DNA from: Hyperoodon ampullatus
Lineage: Eukaryota > Chordata > Mammalia > Artiodactyla > Ziphiidae
NCBI GenBank assembly: GCA_949752795.1
Contig: OX457071.1
Span: 28,132,800-28,196,799 of the forward strand
Direction of reading: 5' to 3'
DNA: 64,000 bases
Part shown: in pieces, positions 44,176 to 56,462 of the stretch
How the letters are laid out: the number at the start of each line of letters is the position of its first letter
Numbering within the stretch: position 1 is the stretch's first letter
Notes under the pieces: model-generated
Databases searched by the model: none
Seen by the model: the letters and a program-made list of their open reading frames with translations, nothing else
Told to the model about the DNA's origin: nothing
Made by a program: the position numbers and the translations under genes

Positions 44176-45461
44176 TCAGGTGGTTCCTTCTGGTTTTTGT
44201 TGTTTTAAGTGATGAACCATCAGACCTGGAGGATGTGGAATAAATCCTGGTATATTAAAAGAAAGGGGTGCTAAGCTTTGGTGCTACAATCTGAGGTGTC
44301 AGCGCGGAAGGAACGGTGACAGCAGCAGCTGAAAGCTGTCGGTCCTTTACAGGCAGCAACGTGAGGGTGTTTAGAGGCAGGTGACAGAAAGTCAATTCAA
44401 AGGCACACATTTAAGACAATGTAATAGCTTCTTATTTCGTCCTCACCCTCAGCACACATTTGTAACGCAAAGCGCTACTTAGGCCAAAGACTGGCCAGTC
44501 TAGACTCCCACAAGATAATGACCTCATCTTGGAAGTGACTCAGATACAAAACCGACTCTTCAGAATTCAGGCGCCGATAGTCCAGCCCCCTTTGCGCTCT
44601 GTAGACATCCGGCCTTTAGACCATGTCGCTGTTCATTACTCTTCCACCAGAAACAGGGCAATTAAAGGCGGAAGGGGTAAAATGTCTAACAGTCCACTTT
44701 GTTCCACGTTCATCGGTTTTGCTGAAAGGGTGTTGAAGGATGAGGTAAAGTACTTGAAGGCCTTGCCTTCATTTGCTTCATGTGTCCCCTGTTGCCATGG
44801 ATAACGGGGAACTTGCAGAGTGGCAAGTACCAACATAACCTGAAAGATGAAAGTCAAATCCAGCAGCGAGGGTGGTTTATCCCTTGGGGCTGGGGAGCCC
44901 TACGTGATTCGAGAGGTCTCCTCTTCTGAAAAGTCCTGGAAGAATGGGGCTGGGACAGAGAGGAAACCCAGCCTCCCTCTAGTGCTCTGGATGCGGTAAT
45001 GCCTTTCCTTCCCTCTTTCCTCATTTCCCCAGATTTCTAGTATATTTGATCATTAAAGAAGGGAATCATACCTCTGTTCTAATGAATTAAACAGAATTCA
45101 GGTAGGGAGCACAGGACTTCAGGTGAAGAGAGAGTTTATGTAATGAGTCCGGGAAATGTTCCTAAGACTGATAAATACTCTCAACGTAGTGAGAGCAGTA
45201 AAGATGCAGTGTCTTTTGCTTGCTTTGTGTTTTCATTGTAGGTTGGGTGGATGAAGAGTCTGTTGCCAGCAGGCTATGGTTTCCTCCTGTGCAGAAATGC
45301 CACATTTGCAGCTCTTGGTGGGGTATGAGCTCGGAATGTGATTTCTTCCTTTTTTCCCCAGCAATTTTCTGCCTGCCTGCGTGAAATGCTAATGAACATC
45401 TCACACATGACAGAGCAATGAGATGTATCCTTATTTTACAAGTTTTGGCAGATTCGACTTG
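44176..45461. other. No gene; CpG-retaining unique stretch
   Basis: 44280-44820 keeps more CpG than its surroundings and contains a 91-codon + frame (44529-44804) without a known domain. An AP-1 consensus TGACTCA is at 44536-44542 and an X-box-like 'gttgccatggataac' at 44791-44805. The rest is featureless. Confidence 0.4.
44791..44805. promoter_or_regulatory. X-box-like (RFX) motif
   Basis: The sequence 'gttgccatggataac' matches the RFX half-site GTTGCC. After a 3-base spacer comes GATAAC, one mismatch from RGYAAC. Motif reading only. Confidence 0.25.
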
Positions 45462-45803
45462 ACAAAGTCTAAGTCTTTTTTTAAAAATTTAAAAAGTTTT
45501 TGGTTGCATTGGGTCTTTGTTGTTGTGCGTGGATTTTCTCCAGTTGCGGTGAGCGGGGGCTACTGTTCGTTGCAGCGTGTGGGCTTCTCATCGCTGTGGC
45601 TTCTCTTGTTGCGGAGCACGGGCTCTAGGCGTGCAGGCTTCAGTAGTTGTGGCACGTGGGCTCAGTAGTTGTGGCACGCGGGCTTAGTTGCTCTGAGGCA
45701 TGTGGGATCTTCCTGGACCAGGGATCGAACCCATGTCCCCTTCATTGGCAGGTGGATTCTTAACCACTGTGCCAGCAGGGAAGTCCCACAAAGTCTAAGT
45801 CTT
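45462..45803 (-). mobile_element. Long-form CHR SINE with perfect 16-bp TSD
   Basis: From the left: a T/A-rich tail (45478-45500), an extended body with alternating 'gtgggctt'/'gttgtggcac' phrases, including a local duplication 'gtagttgtggcac' at about 45643 and 45666, and a head ending 'ccagcagggaagtcc'. It is about 300 bp, longer than the other CHR copies. The perfect direct repeat 'acaaagtctaagtctt' occurs at 45462-45477 and 45788-45803. It represents a different subfamily from the ~200-bp copies. Confidence 0.95.
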
Positions 45804-47400
45804 AATGTGACGGTGACAAGACACTTCCAGCACTCCCTTCTCCCATCTCCTTCAACTCTGCACTCCAGATGTCCCTCTCCCCACGCTGAGCTGATGTGTT
45901 GTGTCTCTGATTTGCAGTAAGCTCTATATTGCCGTGTCATCTCTGCATCTCATCCTTTCCCACCATGCCTCTGTGTCCAAGTCGCTGGGAAAAGTCTAGC
46001 TCCGGCAAAGTTAAGTCTTGAACTTCAATCTCAGACCAAGTCAGGTATTGATTATCAGTCGTTAGCGAGTAGCATCAAACCACATTTTATTTATTTATTT
46101 ATTATTTTAACTAGTTGGGGGTGGGATGGGGCACAAATAGGGAGGTGAACAAGCTTATGGGCTGCAGGTTAAATGCTTAGATGATTTTATAATTATACCA
46201 TCAAATAAGTTTACTTGTGGGGGACTGAAGGACTTGGCTGATTGATGGTGCCAGTGGAGAGCTTAGTTTGGGGCACGGTGATCTTTCTTTGTGGAACTGA
46301 TTGCTCTGATAGTCTCGCCACATCTGCAGGAGGGCCACTCACAGGTTCCACGAGTGACAGAAGTGTGCCTGTGCCTGAAGCACAAAGGATGCAACCTTGC
46401 TCACTGCAGAGACAAATAGAGTTGCTCCTCTGGGGGAAGTCTTCTGTCAGCATTGACTGAGGAGGAGCCCAAGCATGTAAAGTTGGAGTTCATCCTGTTT
46501 CCTGTTTGCAACCCAAGGCTACCTGTGGCATTTGGGCACAATTTTTTTTCAACTGTAGAAGAATGAGAGAGACCAGAGAAGACAGAGATGGATTTTGTAA
46601 ATGCAGTAAAACTTAGAAAGATCCAGGGCAGAGAAAAGGATGGGCCTGGGGATACATTCCCCAGCATGAATTCAGCTTGTCCAGAGTCCCCTGGTTCTGA
46701 GGTTTAATTCAGCCTCTGTGTTTCCTTATTTCTGTTCCATCTTCACCTTATGCTCTCCTTGTTCGTCTTCTCAGTGAACTCAGAAATTCTAGTTTATGAT
46801 AGTAAGGTTACTATCAAAAAGTCCATGGCTGCAAACTATACCAGCTGGACAGCCCTTGGATCGATAATATACCCAGAAAAAGGATGTGTTTCCTCTTTTG
46901 TTCCTCTTAGTTTCTGTCATACAGAAAAGAAATTGAAAGATGCCACAATTGGATAAATAACTTAGGAATAAATGTGCTCTGCTATAGACCTGATCTCAGA
47001 ATAGCCTAGGGTAGTGAACTCAAAATAATTATAAGTATTAAGAAAGATGAGTTGGAAAAATCCTTACTTTTTCTGAAAGAGCTTCAATATTTAGAAAAAA
47101 TTTAATAAATTAGCATTTGTGGTTGGAATAGCAAAGGCCAAGAAAGTTTGATTGAACATTATGAAGGTGTGAAGAGTATAGATTGGGTTGACATGCACGG
47201 GCCCAATCTAGAAACACCTGGCAGGAGGTGGAACTGGAAGCTTATGAATTTCACAGAAGAATAAGGATATAAAATATAAACAGATTCAAAAAAGGCTTAG
47301 GTAAATAACAGTCATGGTTATAAAGGGAGTGGTGAGTCCCTGGAGGGTGCATTTCCACCTTTGTTTTTAATATTCTAAATATTATTTTGAACTAATTTAA
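45804..47400. other. No gene recognised
   Basis: 46084-46106 is a short (ATTT)n run. Overlapping frames at 46211-46667 on both strands have no motif. The rest is AT-rich and featureless. Confidence 0.45.
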
Positions 47401-47403
47401 AAA

Positions 47404-47515
47404 ACATTCTTTTTTTAAAAAAAGAATGTATATATATGTATAACTGAATCACTTTGCTGTACATCAGTAATTAACACAACTTTGTAAATCAACTATACTT
47501 CAATTAAAAAAAAAG
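47404..47515 (+). mobile_element. LINE-1 3' tail with a 26-bp palindrome at its left edge
   Basis: 'tatatatgtataactgaatc', 'actttgctgtacatcagtaa', 'ttaacacaactttgtaaatc' and 'aactatacttcaatt' plus an A-tail are the last ~90 bases of a cetartiodactyl LINE-1. The left edge (47404-47429) is a perfect inverted repeat with a T7-A7 centre. Confidence 0.85.
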
Positions 47516-48519
47516 AAAAACGTTTCCAATTTTACATTCTGTTATTAGAAAAAAAACATGGAAAGTTAAAAAAAACAATCTGGGCAACATAAAAAGGAAG
47601 AAGAAAAAATAAGGATTAATTATAGTCTCACTTTACAGAATTTTTTACATTTTAATATATTTTCTTTCACTTTTCCACACTATTAAAAAATTCTTTCACA
47701 TAGTTGTGAGTTTGCAATTTTGTATTCTTCTTTCATATTTTTATTTAAGCCCAAAGTTTTCTCTAGGTCTCTAGGAAGTCTTTATTTTAAATGATTTTAA
47801 GATGCCATTAACTGTACGACACATTATTTTACATACTACTACGAAAGGAAAAAAAATGTTTCCAATTAAGCTATGACACAAAGCCTTAATGATCTTCTGA
47901 AACACATTTGTTGCTTACACCAGCCTTTTGATGCTTTGACATTTCTTTCATCTATCCTAAGCGTTTGGCAATGCTTTTGCCTTGAGTTGCACTACTTAGT
48001 GTGTAGGAGATGCTTCTTTTGCATATTCCTCAGAAAACAAAATGTAGCACAGTTTCATCTACTTAGGTTCTATAAAACACGCGATTTTTTGCTTTGGAAC
48101 AAAATATGGAATAGTGATCATTTCTCCTGTGATGAATATGTGCTTCACCAATATAAAATTTACCACTGCAGCTCTGTTTACATGCCTATTTGTGTACACA
48201 ATAACTTTTCATCTCAATACTGAATCACAGTGTTACTTTTGAAGACATTTTAAATGGCAGGGAAATCAACATGTGTAGTACCAACAATGTACATCAGTCA
48301 TTTGAGGTAATGACAAGATGAACATCTGTGACCAAGTTAATGCATGCCTGCTGATGACAGCTACTTTGTGGCTGCTTCGTAGCTGATGGTGATAATAAGG
48401 GGCCAGCTACCATAGGACACATTCCAATTTCAGAGATATTAAAATCTGGAAAAAAGTGAGTCTTAGTATCAATGAATGTACTGAATTTAATAGACCATTT
48501 TGTTATTCTGGATCTTTTA
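47516..48519. other. No gene; partly old LINE-like
   Basis: 47640-47740 ('ttttacattttaatatattt', 'cacatagttgtgagtttgc') resembles the old LINE-like element at 43695 and 48520. A 116-codon + frame at 47873-48223 is Cys/His/Phe-rich without a domain. Confidence 0.35.
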
Positions 48520-48735
48520 TTTATAAAAATTTATTTATTTATAAAAGGTAAACTTATTTTCTCTTATAACACAGATGTTTCTTTGCATCTGTGATTATTT
48601 CCTTGGAATAGATTCTGAGAAAAGGAATTATGCAGTCAAGGGATAGACATATTTTAAAGGTTTTTGACATGTATTTCCAAATAGCTTCTCAGAAAGGTAG
48701 TTGCATTTATATAGTCCTATGAACAATGCTATTTC
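48520..48735 (-). repeat. Old LINE-like fragment
   Basis: 'tgattatttccttggaatag', 'attctgagaaaaggaattat', 'gcagtcaagggatagacata' and 'tatttccaaatagcttctca' are in the order of an old LINE 3' region (compare 43695-44175). The family is not assigned. Confidence 0.4.
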
Positions 48736-48764
48736 AGCTTCCTAAACTTGACTTAATGGAGGAA

Positions 48765-48925
48765 AGCTGTGGTAGGTAGCCTGCAGGATGGCACCAAAGA
48801 TTCAGAGTGGTGGCATGTGGCTTTGAGACTTGGTCTTACAGGATTGTACCTCCCCCCTTGCTATTTTGGACCACATATTCTTCAGATGACTGTAACATCT
48901 TACCAAGAAAAGAGACTTTCTGGAT
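48765..48925 (+). repeat. Possible degraded MaLR-type LTR fragment
   Basis: 'ctgtggtaggtagcctgcag', 'gatggcaccaaagattc' and 'gacttggtcttacaggattg' resemble the start of an old LTR. It is highly diverged. Confidence 0.35.
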
Positions 48926-49790
48926 TCCATGAAGAAGGAGGAAAGTCTACATTAAATCCAGGTCAGTATCACATAATATTACATCTCTCTATCAACATGA
49001 ATTATCTTACATATTAAACAGAAACATTTAAGATAAGGCACATTCCTTTTCATGTGGAATGTTTCCATTTTCCTTGGGCTGATATGTCTGATCTGTGTGG
49101 CTTTGGGTCTTTGCCTTGCAGATGCTTAATGCGGGTGGGATCCAAATGCATGACAAATGGAATATTTGCTAGAAGTTAATTAAGAGTTCAAGAGAAAACA
49201 GGAGGGTCAAATATCTGTGCATTATGGATGAAGATCATAGTAGCAATTGGATTGAATTCAATTCAAGAAACACTTACTGAGAGTTAACTCAGGCTGTGTC
49301 AGGTAGTATGAGTAGTGTGGTCAGTAAAACTGATGGTCTTCCTGTCCTGGTGGAGCTTACAACCAAGGAGTAACATCACTCATCCCAACTTTCTTGAAAT
49401 GTACCCTCATCTTCTATCATAAAATGTAAGTATTTGAGGGGTTCAAAGGATGCTGAAGCTGGGAGTGGACTGTAAAATGTTTTACTGGGAGAAAGAGTTT
49501 TTCTCTTTCTTATATTCTATGGTATGCTGGGCACAGTTGGTTGGAAACTCCTTGTCAGCTCCCATGATGTCCAGATCAACATGTCGCCAATATGCTTTCC
49601 TAAGGTTTTGAGAGTCAAACAGAATCTGTCTTCTTTAGGTTATCCCAGGACCCCAAAAGGTCTGTGTCTCCTCCCAAGAATAGAAACACTGTGTGTGTTT
49701 GTGTCTTGTTCTTCTCTGGTACTTTCTATCTGCATGTCATCCTGGGCACCCTTAGAGGCTGTGTGATATAGTGGAAAGTTATGGGAATTT
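48926..49790. other. No gene; possible MIR/L2 debris at 49260-49370
   Basis: 'gtgtcaggtagtatgagtag' and 'cctgtcctggtggagcttac' suggest an old dispersed repeat. Frames at 49524-49828 on both strands lack motifs. Confidence 0.35.
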
Positions 49791-49794
49791 GGAA

Positions 49795-50115
49795 TTATAA
49801 GAACTAGGTTGGAATCTGATTCTTCCACTTCTTAGCTGTGTGTGACCTTAGGAAAATTGTTTAATTTTTCTTGGTCATCATCTTTCTCATCATTTTCACA
49901 GCCATCTTATGATTTTAGATACTATTAAGGTCATTTGACACTTGAAAAACCAGAAGTTTGGCAAGGTAAGGTAATTTTCTCAAGAACTAGGGTTCAAATA
50001 CATGGGGCTTGACTTTAGTGTCCATACTTAAGGACTCATTTATGTCAATTATTAAGAGCTGAACACAGTATTTGGTTCATAGAGAATCCACAATAAAAGG
50101 CAATAACTATGATTA
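49795..50115 (+). repeat. MIR-derived sequence, rearranged
   Basis: 'aactaggttggaatctgatt', 'cttccacttcttagctgtgt' and 'gtgaccttaggaaaattg' are the MIR 5' half. 'agcatttggttcatag'-like words and 'aatccacaataaaaggcaat' near 50070-50100 look like a MIR tail. The middle does not fit a simple copy. Confidence 0.6.
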
Positions 50116-50440
50116 TGGTTGTTATGACTCAGAACCAGGATAATGGGAGTATTTACCAAGGTGGAAGCAAAATCTCAAAGGCAGACCTGTGCTAGAGTTA
50201 TTTTGGAGTAGAGAATCATTCTCATTCAACCTCTGACCCCAACCACATGTAAGGCTAACCTTGATTAGAGTGGTAAATGTCACCTGTAATTGAAAGATCT
50301 AATTTTTATAATTCTACTTCTGCTTTCTTCTACCAAAGAAAAATTACACTTTTGACATTTTAAATGAATGCTTTAGATAGCCCTGGATGCCGACATATGT
50401 GGTACGAGGGGCCTTAAACCAAGATCTAAAATATAGAGAT
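50116..50440. other. No gene recognised
   Basis: Featureless sequence before a short tandem array. Confidence 0.4.
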
Positions 50441-50503
50441 GAATCCTTTATTAATCCTTTATTAATCCTTTATAAATGAATCCTTTATTAATCCTTTATT
50501 AAT
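50441..50503. repeat. Tandem array, 11-bp unit with higher-order duplication
   Basis: Units of 'attaatccttt' recur. A larger block starting 'gaatccttt' followed by such units occurs twice (50441 and about 50479), so the array grew by at least two steps. Confidence 0.88.
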
Positions 50504-51595
50504 GAGTTATGGGTCCTGAGAAGAGGTTAAAGTTAAATAAAATATGTGAAACTAGTGCTGTTTTGAGGTGTTTTAAAATGTTCCTATTTCACATCCATTT
50601 TTTAAAATAGGCAAAATGTATATAGATTTTCATATATGGCAACACATATAAAAGTTTTGGCTAATGATACACTGTTATCTCTTTGGCTCAGTATGGAGAA
50701 ATGCAGTCTAATTTTCTTATCATTTCCTCCCTATCTTATTAGCATTTCAGAGGTTAATCCTCTGTTAACACATCTTCTCAGAGTGCTCTTGTTTTACACT
50801 CACAGGTTTTATTTATTTTTTATCCACCGTAGAGAGCTATTGTCCTCATTTTTTGTTGCATTTAGGTAAGGGATTGATGTTGTTCAAGCGTCATATTTAA
50901 GGATGTCTTTCCCGTTCTTTCCGATTTCATTCTTTTTTTCAAGTTTTCTGTTGCATCTGAAATAGTCTCTAAGTTTCTGGAGAGGATTAAAAAATCATTT
51001 TATATCAAAATTTAGAGCAAAAACTATTGCAATTATTTTTTCTTCTTTGAAACACTATCAAGTCTCATTTTTCTGCATAATCGTGACCCAGATTATCTGG
51101 TTTGGGTAGACAAACAGGGCAGTGACTTGACCATGAACATGTCCACCCACACAAGTCCTTGGGGAGGGTGAAGAGCTTGTGATATGGCCACCAAAACATG
51201 TGTGCTGCTTGATTTTCCACAGAACTATGAAAGTTCAATTCAAATAATATTCATTAATGGACCAATTTTTTTTAAACCTACACCAAGTAAAAATGAACTT
51301 ATTCAGAAGCTGCTGGCAACACCTGACTGTGGCTTTGAAGACCTGCACCAGCAAATCTAACCCAAAATATTCCTGTTTTTGAAGGAAGTGAAGAAGAAAA
51401 CTCATTGCTTCATACTTACATAAACACTTATAAACATGCAAGAAAACCAGTTTTGTTCCTAGAGTGTATGTCAGCTCTTTTGAGATGAAAAAATTCAGAC
51501 TTCAGGCCTGGGACCTAACTGGAATTATTCATTGTTAATGATTTAGTGTTTTATTTTTTCAGAGTTCATTACTCTTCAAGGTCCAATAACAATAA
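50504..51595. other. No gene recognised
   Basis: T-rich sequence at 50880-51000 may be old LINE material. A 68-codon - strand frame at 51235-51441 has no motif. Confidence 0.4.
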
Positions 51596-51599
51596 TAAA

Positions 51600-51650
51600 T
51601 GAAACTAACACAATATTGTAAATCAACTATATTTCAATTTAAAAGATAAC
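51600..51650 (+). mobile_element. LINE-1 3' tail scrap
   Basis: 'gaaactaacacaatattgta' and 'aatcaactatatttcaattt' are the terminal bases of a LINE-1, as at 47440-47515. No TSD could be defined. Confidence 0.7.
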
Positions 51651-51985
51651 AATAATAAAAAAGAACTTTTTCTTTAATTTTACTCCACTGCCAATGAGAC
51701 TGTACTGTGGATTTTGTCAAAAAAGAAGTAAGTAAATTTGAAAACTCAAGACATCCTACTCATCTGGAAGGGTCCATTCCATCATCATCCTTTAAATATG
51801 TTGTTCTAAATAAATTTAGACAAATGAACACATCTGAAATATTTTGTTTGGGAACTCATCAAGAAACTCCAGAGTTGTGAGTCTTAGTGTGTATTTACTG
51901 AAAATTGTAAGAGCCAAGAAAAGGAGAGTCAATTTTAGGATCCTAAGAATATATAATTAAATCACCCTGCTTTGTTCCATAAAAG
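51651..51985. other. No gene recognised
   Basis: AT-rich interval. Confidence 0.4.
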
Positions 51986-52220
51986 TGACTGAAGATTTTT
52001 TTTTTTTTTTTTTTTTGCGGTACGCGGGCCTCTCACTGTTGTGGCCTCTCCCATCGCGGAGCACAGGCTCCAGACGCGCAGGCTCAACCGCCATGGCTCA
52101 CGGGGTCAGCCGCTCCGCGGCATGTGGGATCCTCCCGGACCAGGGCACGAACCCGTGTCCCCTGCATCAGCAGGCGGACTCCCAACCACTGCGCCACCAG
52201 GGAAGCCCATGACTGAAGAT
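51986..52220 (-). mobile_element. CHR-type SINE, full length, well preserved, perfect 11-bp TSD
   Basis: The poly(T) is at about 51996-52016, then the body with most CpGs intact ('gcggtacgcgggcctctcac', 'gccgctccgcggcatgtggg') and a complete head ending 'ccaccagggaagccc'. The TSD 'tgactgaagat' occurs at 51986-51996 and 52210-52220. CpG retention suggests it is among the youngest copies in the window. It is non-coding. Confidence 0.96.
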
Positions 52221-52864
52221 TAATGGAACCCATTTTCATCTATAGTGTGATGCTGTTTGTGACAGGGACAATTTGTATGAAATAGAAGCTAACCTGCCTC
52301 ATGAAAAAAACTGTAATAAAGGTTTCTGTTTCTGCCACTGAATCACAATCCTTTCAAACTCCTCCTCAGTGCATTTATCCCTCCTAGAGAACTCTATCGG
52401 AACTCCCTATAATGTGTGTGTGTAGAAAGGCGTAAAAGTCCAGTGGAGTTACTAATGATGGGGGAGATGGAAGATAAACTTCTTTCTTAAAAACTGAAAG
52501 AATCTCAGAACATGTCCTTTTATTCTACATAGATATGAGGGTATGGAAAATGTCTTCTTTAAATATACAGGTATTTTTATAGGGCTCTTAAATCTTTGTC
52601 TGATACTGTAGTTTCCTCCCATATGTTTACTGTCAACTAACGGCTGAGAACTGATGAGCTGGGTGGAAATGTTTTGTAAAGCAGCAGTTCTTCCTTTCTG
52701 ACAACTGTTTCTTTTGTTTAACTCAAACTTCTTCTAAAAAAAGGAATACGATTTATTTGCATACTTTTTGTCGATAGAACATGACCAATAAGGGTAGTTT
52801 TTGCATGATGTGAAAGGGGGTTTTGTTAGATACAGTTTCTTGTATTGTGATTAGAATGGATGTG
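52221..52864. other. No gene recognised
   Basis: No named element. Confidence 0.4.
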
Positions 52865-53410
52865 ACACAAACATGCTGTGTTTTGGGAAGATCACTCTGG
52901 CCATAGTGACGGAAATAAGGTGAGACTGGAACCAAGGAGACCAGATTGAAGGGTAGTAGGAGAGGTATGGAGAAGAGGGAACAGAATTCAAGGATTTTCT
53001 AGGAAGTAGAGTTACTGGAAGGGAAATTTATTGAGGGGGGAAAGAGGATTTATTATGACTCAAAATGTCTTCCTTGGGTGATGGTAAATAACATTGATCG
53101 AGATTGGGAATGCAGAGGAAAGATGCTGCTGTGACATTTTGCGATTGAGATGCCTTTGGTGCCTGCATGTGGTTCAGGTAGGAGTTGAGCTAAAAAGAGA
53201 AATCTGTATTGGAGATTCAGAACTGGTTGTCTTCATCCATATGACAGTTGGGAGTGTGTGGTTTGAGAAGACAAGGGAAAGGAAAATGAGAAAACCAAAA
53301 CATGAGAGGGTGGGTAGAGAAGACGAGGTTGTGAAGGAGTGTCAGAGAAAGAAGGCAAGGATGCTTGAGTCTCCTCACCATCACATGAGGAATGCTTGAA
53401 TGAACAGCCA
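52865..53410. repeat. Ancient dispersed repeat, unassigned
   Basis: 'agatcactctggccatagtg', 'aaccaaggagaccagattga', 'gggtgatggtaaataacatt', 'gattgagatgcctttggtgc' and 'tcagaactggttgtcttcat' follow the order of an old, widely dispersed mammalian element. A 101-codon frame at 53094-53399 derives from it. I cannot name the family. Confidence 0.45.
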
Positions 53411-55525
53411 TGTTTGGTTCTAGGGAGAGCCGATCCTTCCAAGGGTTGACTAGTGTGCCTTTTAGTCTTTTAAAGAGAGACTAGATTTAGTCTGTGTTGC
53501 TCCTCCTGAGGGTACTGAAGAACTTTATGGAAGTAAATTCTGCTTTTGTTTATGGGAGCACTTTCAAAGCATGGAAACACACAACAGGGGATGTAACTAC
53601 CCCAAAGCCTCCTTAGCTGCCTCCCCATTAAAGAGAGCCTTACTGCCCATCAATGAAGAAGTAAGTCCTGATTGGAGGGGGCTGGTGGGGACACTAGATG
53701 ACTTCTAAGATTCTCTGAAGTCTAGGAGTTGATACAAAGACTAAAAAAAGTCATACTTTTTTATGAAAGTGCTTTGCAAAATTTAAGCTCAGCTTCAAGG
53801 GGACAGTACAATGCTATAGTGACAAACAAACACAGACACAGTGAAGAGAAATGCCATTTCCCCTTCATGTTGGCATTCCCCCAAATTGTGATACCTTAGT
53901 CCCCCTTATCCTATGGTGTAATATTCAGGCTTAGAAATTATATAAATTATAAAATTAACCATTTTGAGGAAAGATCAGACAGCTTTTCTTGCCTTGTTAT
54001 CTATTTGTATTTGAAAATAAGGAGGTACCTTTATAGAGGTCTGTAGTCTGATAGTCAGATGATTAATATTGTTTTTCCTGTAAACATATGATCTTTCATA
54101 ATACAGATTTGTCACTGTGCTAATTCCACATCAGATCCTGAACATGTCTTAGGTTCACTCTTATTGTGGCACCATAATGCTGTAACTGCTGTACCAAAGA
54201 AGACTCAGAAATATATATTGTTCATGGGGAATCATTGAGAATACATTAAATGAAACTAGCCCATAATAACCAATAATTTGATCCTATTAAGCCAGGCAGA
54301 TGTGGCAGGGTTAGGAAGGCTATTATTTATCTTACAGAAACACATTTCTGATGGAATATGTAGATTGAAGTTAGCATGTTGGGATTAGAAGTAGGAGAGG
54401 ACTTGAATGGAGTTCTGGTTGTTCATATAATTTCTCCTGCTCAGTCACATAGACTTTATTATACCAAATTACAATCTGCATCATTCAAATGCAAATGAAT
54501 GTTCAAAGCCCTGTGTGGGCTTCATGTAATTCTTTTTGGGCAAGAGCTGCTCAACGCTTTACTCATTTGAAAGAATTCAGTGATGCAACTAATTCCAAGA
54601 GAAAAAAAAGATGTGAATTTGGAAATGTTCCTCTTATTGGAAGGGATGATATAATCATATCAAATTCGCATCTGGTTTTATTTTGCTGTCTCTCCTCTTG
54701 GTTTCCCTAAGTGTATATGACTTATGGGATACATTATATCCCTTTACCTGACTTTCCTTTGTTTCCCAGTCTGAATCTTCCCAGAATCATGATCCCACTT
54801 AAGCATTGACTATAAAAGTAAGGAACATAAAGTTTTGAAAAGCATAGCAAGCTAAGAGTGTTATTATGGAAATGTGGAAATGCATTCAATGGTAACACTT
54901 CATTTTGGACCTTTATGAACCAATCTCGCAGTCATCCAGACTGCTCATAATACGGGACACTTCATAAGTCACCAAACCTGCCTTGCTAGTTTATTTTAAC
55001 ATCTCTTGTTCTCAAATGTAAGAAAATATTCACACAGCTTTTAATACTCTCCAGCTGTTCATTGGTAAAGACCCCAACATGAAACTTGTAGGGAGAAAAT
55101 TGTGCTTGATTTAAATTCTAAAAGCGACTCTACAAAAAGCCTGACTCCCTTTAGCCTCTGCTCTCAGAAAATACATCTTCTCTCATCAGCCCCCTGACAC
55201 TTGTCGTGCTTCTCAAGGCTTTTCAGTGGTGATTATGTGGTCACCAGTTCAGTTTACTCAGTGAACAGCTAACTGGTGTGAGCTTCTCTTCAGATCTTTC
55301 TCTGACCAGGTCCTGCCAGGTGCAGAACATGGTTTGATTCTAAAGAGGTCCTGTGGAGACCTGATCATGTAGGATGCTTCATGGTGAAAAGGATGCATAG
55401 GACAAATCAGTTTGGGAAATGAATTTAGAGCTTATAAATAGAAGTAGTATATTAAAGGGTCTAAGAAATTCTGCAGTAAAGAATTTCTACTTAACTGTTT
55501 AACCCAGTAGTAGATCACCATGTTT
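53411..55525. other. No gene recognised
   Basis: About 2 kb of AT-rich sequence has no repeat I can name and only short frames (for example 54489-54710, 73 codons). Confidence 0.45.
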
Positions 55526-55527
55526 GA

Positions 55528-55748
55528 GAGCGCAGATTTGAACACAGATAGACTTGTACTGAAATCCCAGGCTCACTATTAGCCATGAAACTTGGGCAAG
55601 TTACCTCCCTGTACAATGGGAAAAACCAGTCCCAACTCAGGCTGTTGTGGAAAGGAAAAATATAATGTATATAAAACATTCCTCAGAGTGCAGGATCATA
55701 GTCCACACTCAGTTACTCATTTGTAGTATAATGTTATTATCTTATATG
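55528..55748 (+). repeat. MIR SINE
   Basis: 'cagatttgaacacagataga', 'gaaatcccaggctcactatt', 'agccatgaaacttgggcaag', 'ttacctccctgtacaatggg' and 'cagtccacactc'-like words are in sense order. Confidence 0.8.
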
Positions 55749-56462
55749 GTTGTATGACTCTTTTCTAGGTAACATACAAGGAACCACTCTTCTAAGGAAA
55801 AGTGATGGGAAATGCTGATCTGACAGATTAGGATGTGTATCAATACTTCTAAAGAACTGAGAGGGTTAGTGTCCTTTATATCATGAGAATTCTCTGTTAA
55901 GTTGGCAGATACCTCTGTCCCAGTGTTGTATCATAGACAAAACATATAGACTTTGGGGTGAATAATGTGAAATTGACTTTGAAATATAATACACAAAGGT
56001 TGTTGTAAATGAGGCCTATTTTCTGTCTTGAATATCAAAAGCTAAATTCTAGGACCTACAAGTCCAGAAAGAAGCCCCAAGAGGTGAGAAAAAAGGAAGG
56101 GAAATTTGTTTCCTTGTGCAAAGAAGTTAATGGAAAATTTGAACACCCGTGGGAACAGGCGTGGAGCCAAGTCATCTTTTAGAGCAAGAGATGAGGGTGT
56201 AACAAGGCTGATGATTAATTAGGTTCTAGTAGGTAATTGGTTTTTAAGCCCAAGTGAAATGTAGGGAGAGGTTTGTGTTCAACTCTAGTAACTGCCCTTT
56301 TTAGTTTTCTTCTTTCCCTCTGAGGTCTCTCCTGCCTTTTTCTTAATTCCTCCTCACCCAAGGCACTTTGCTCGATGAGATAAAACTGTACAGAAACCTG
56401 CTGTTAGTTAGCTAAATTTATGAAAGGACCTGATCATTAATTCGCGTGAAGGTATAAAGCGG
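55749..56462. other. No gene recognised
   Basis: AT-rich and featureless. Confidence 0.4.
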
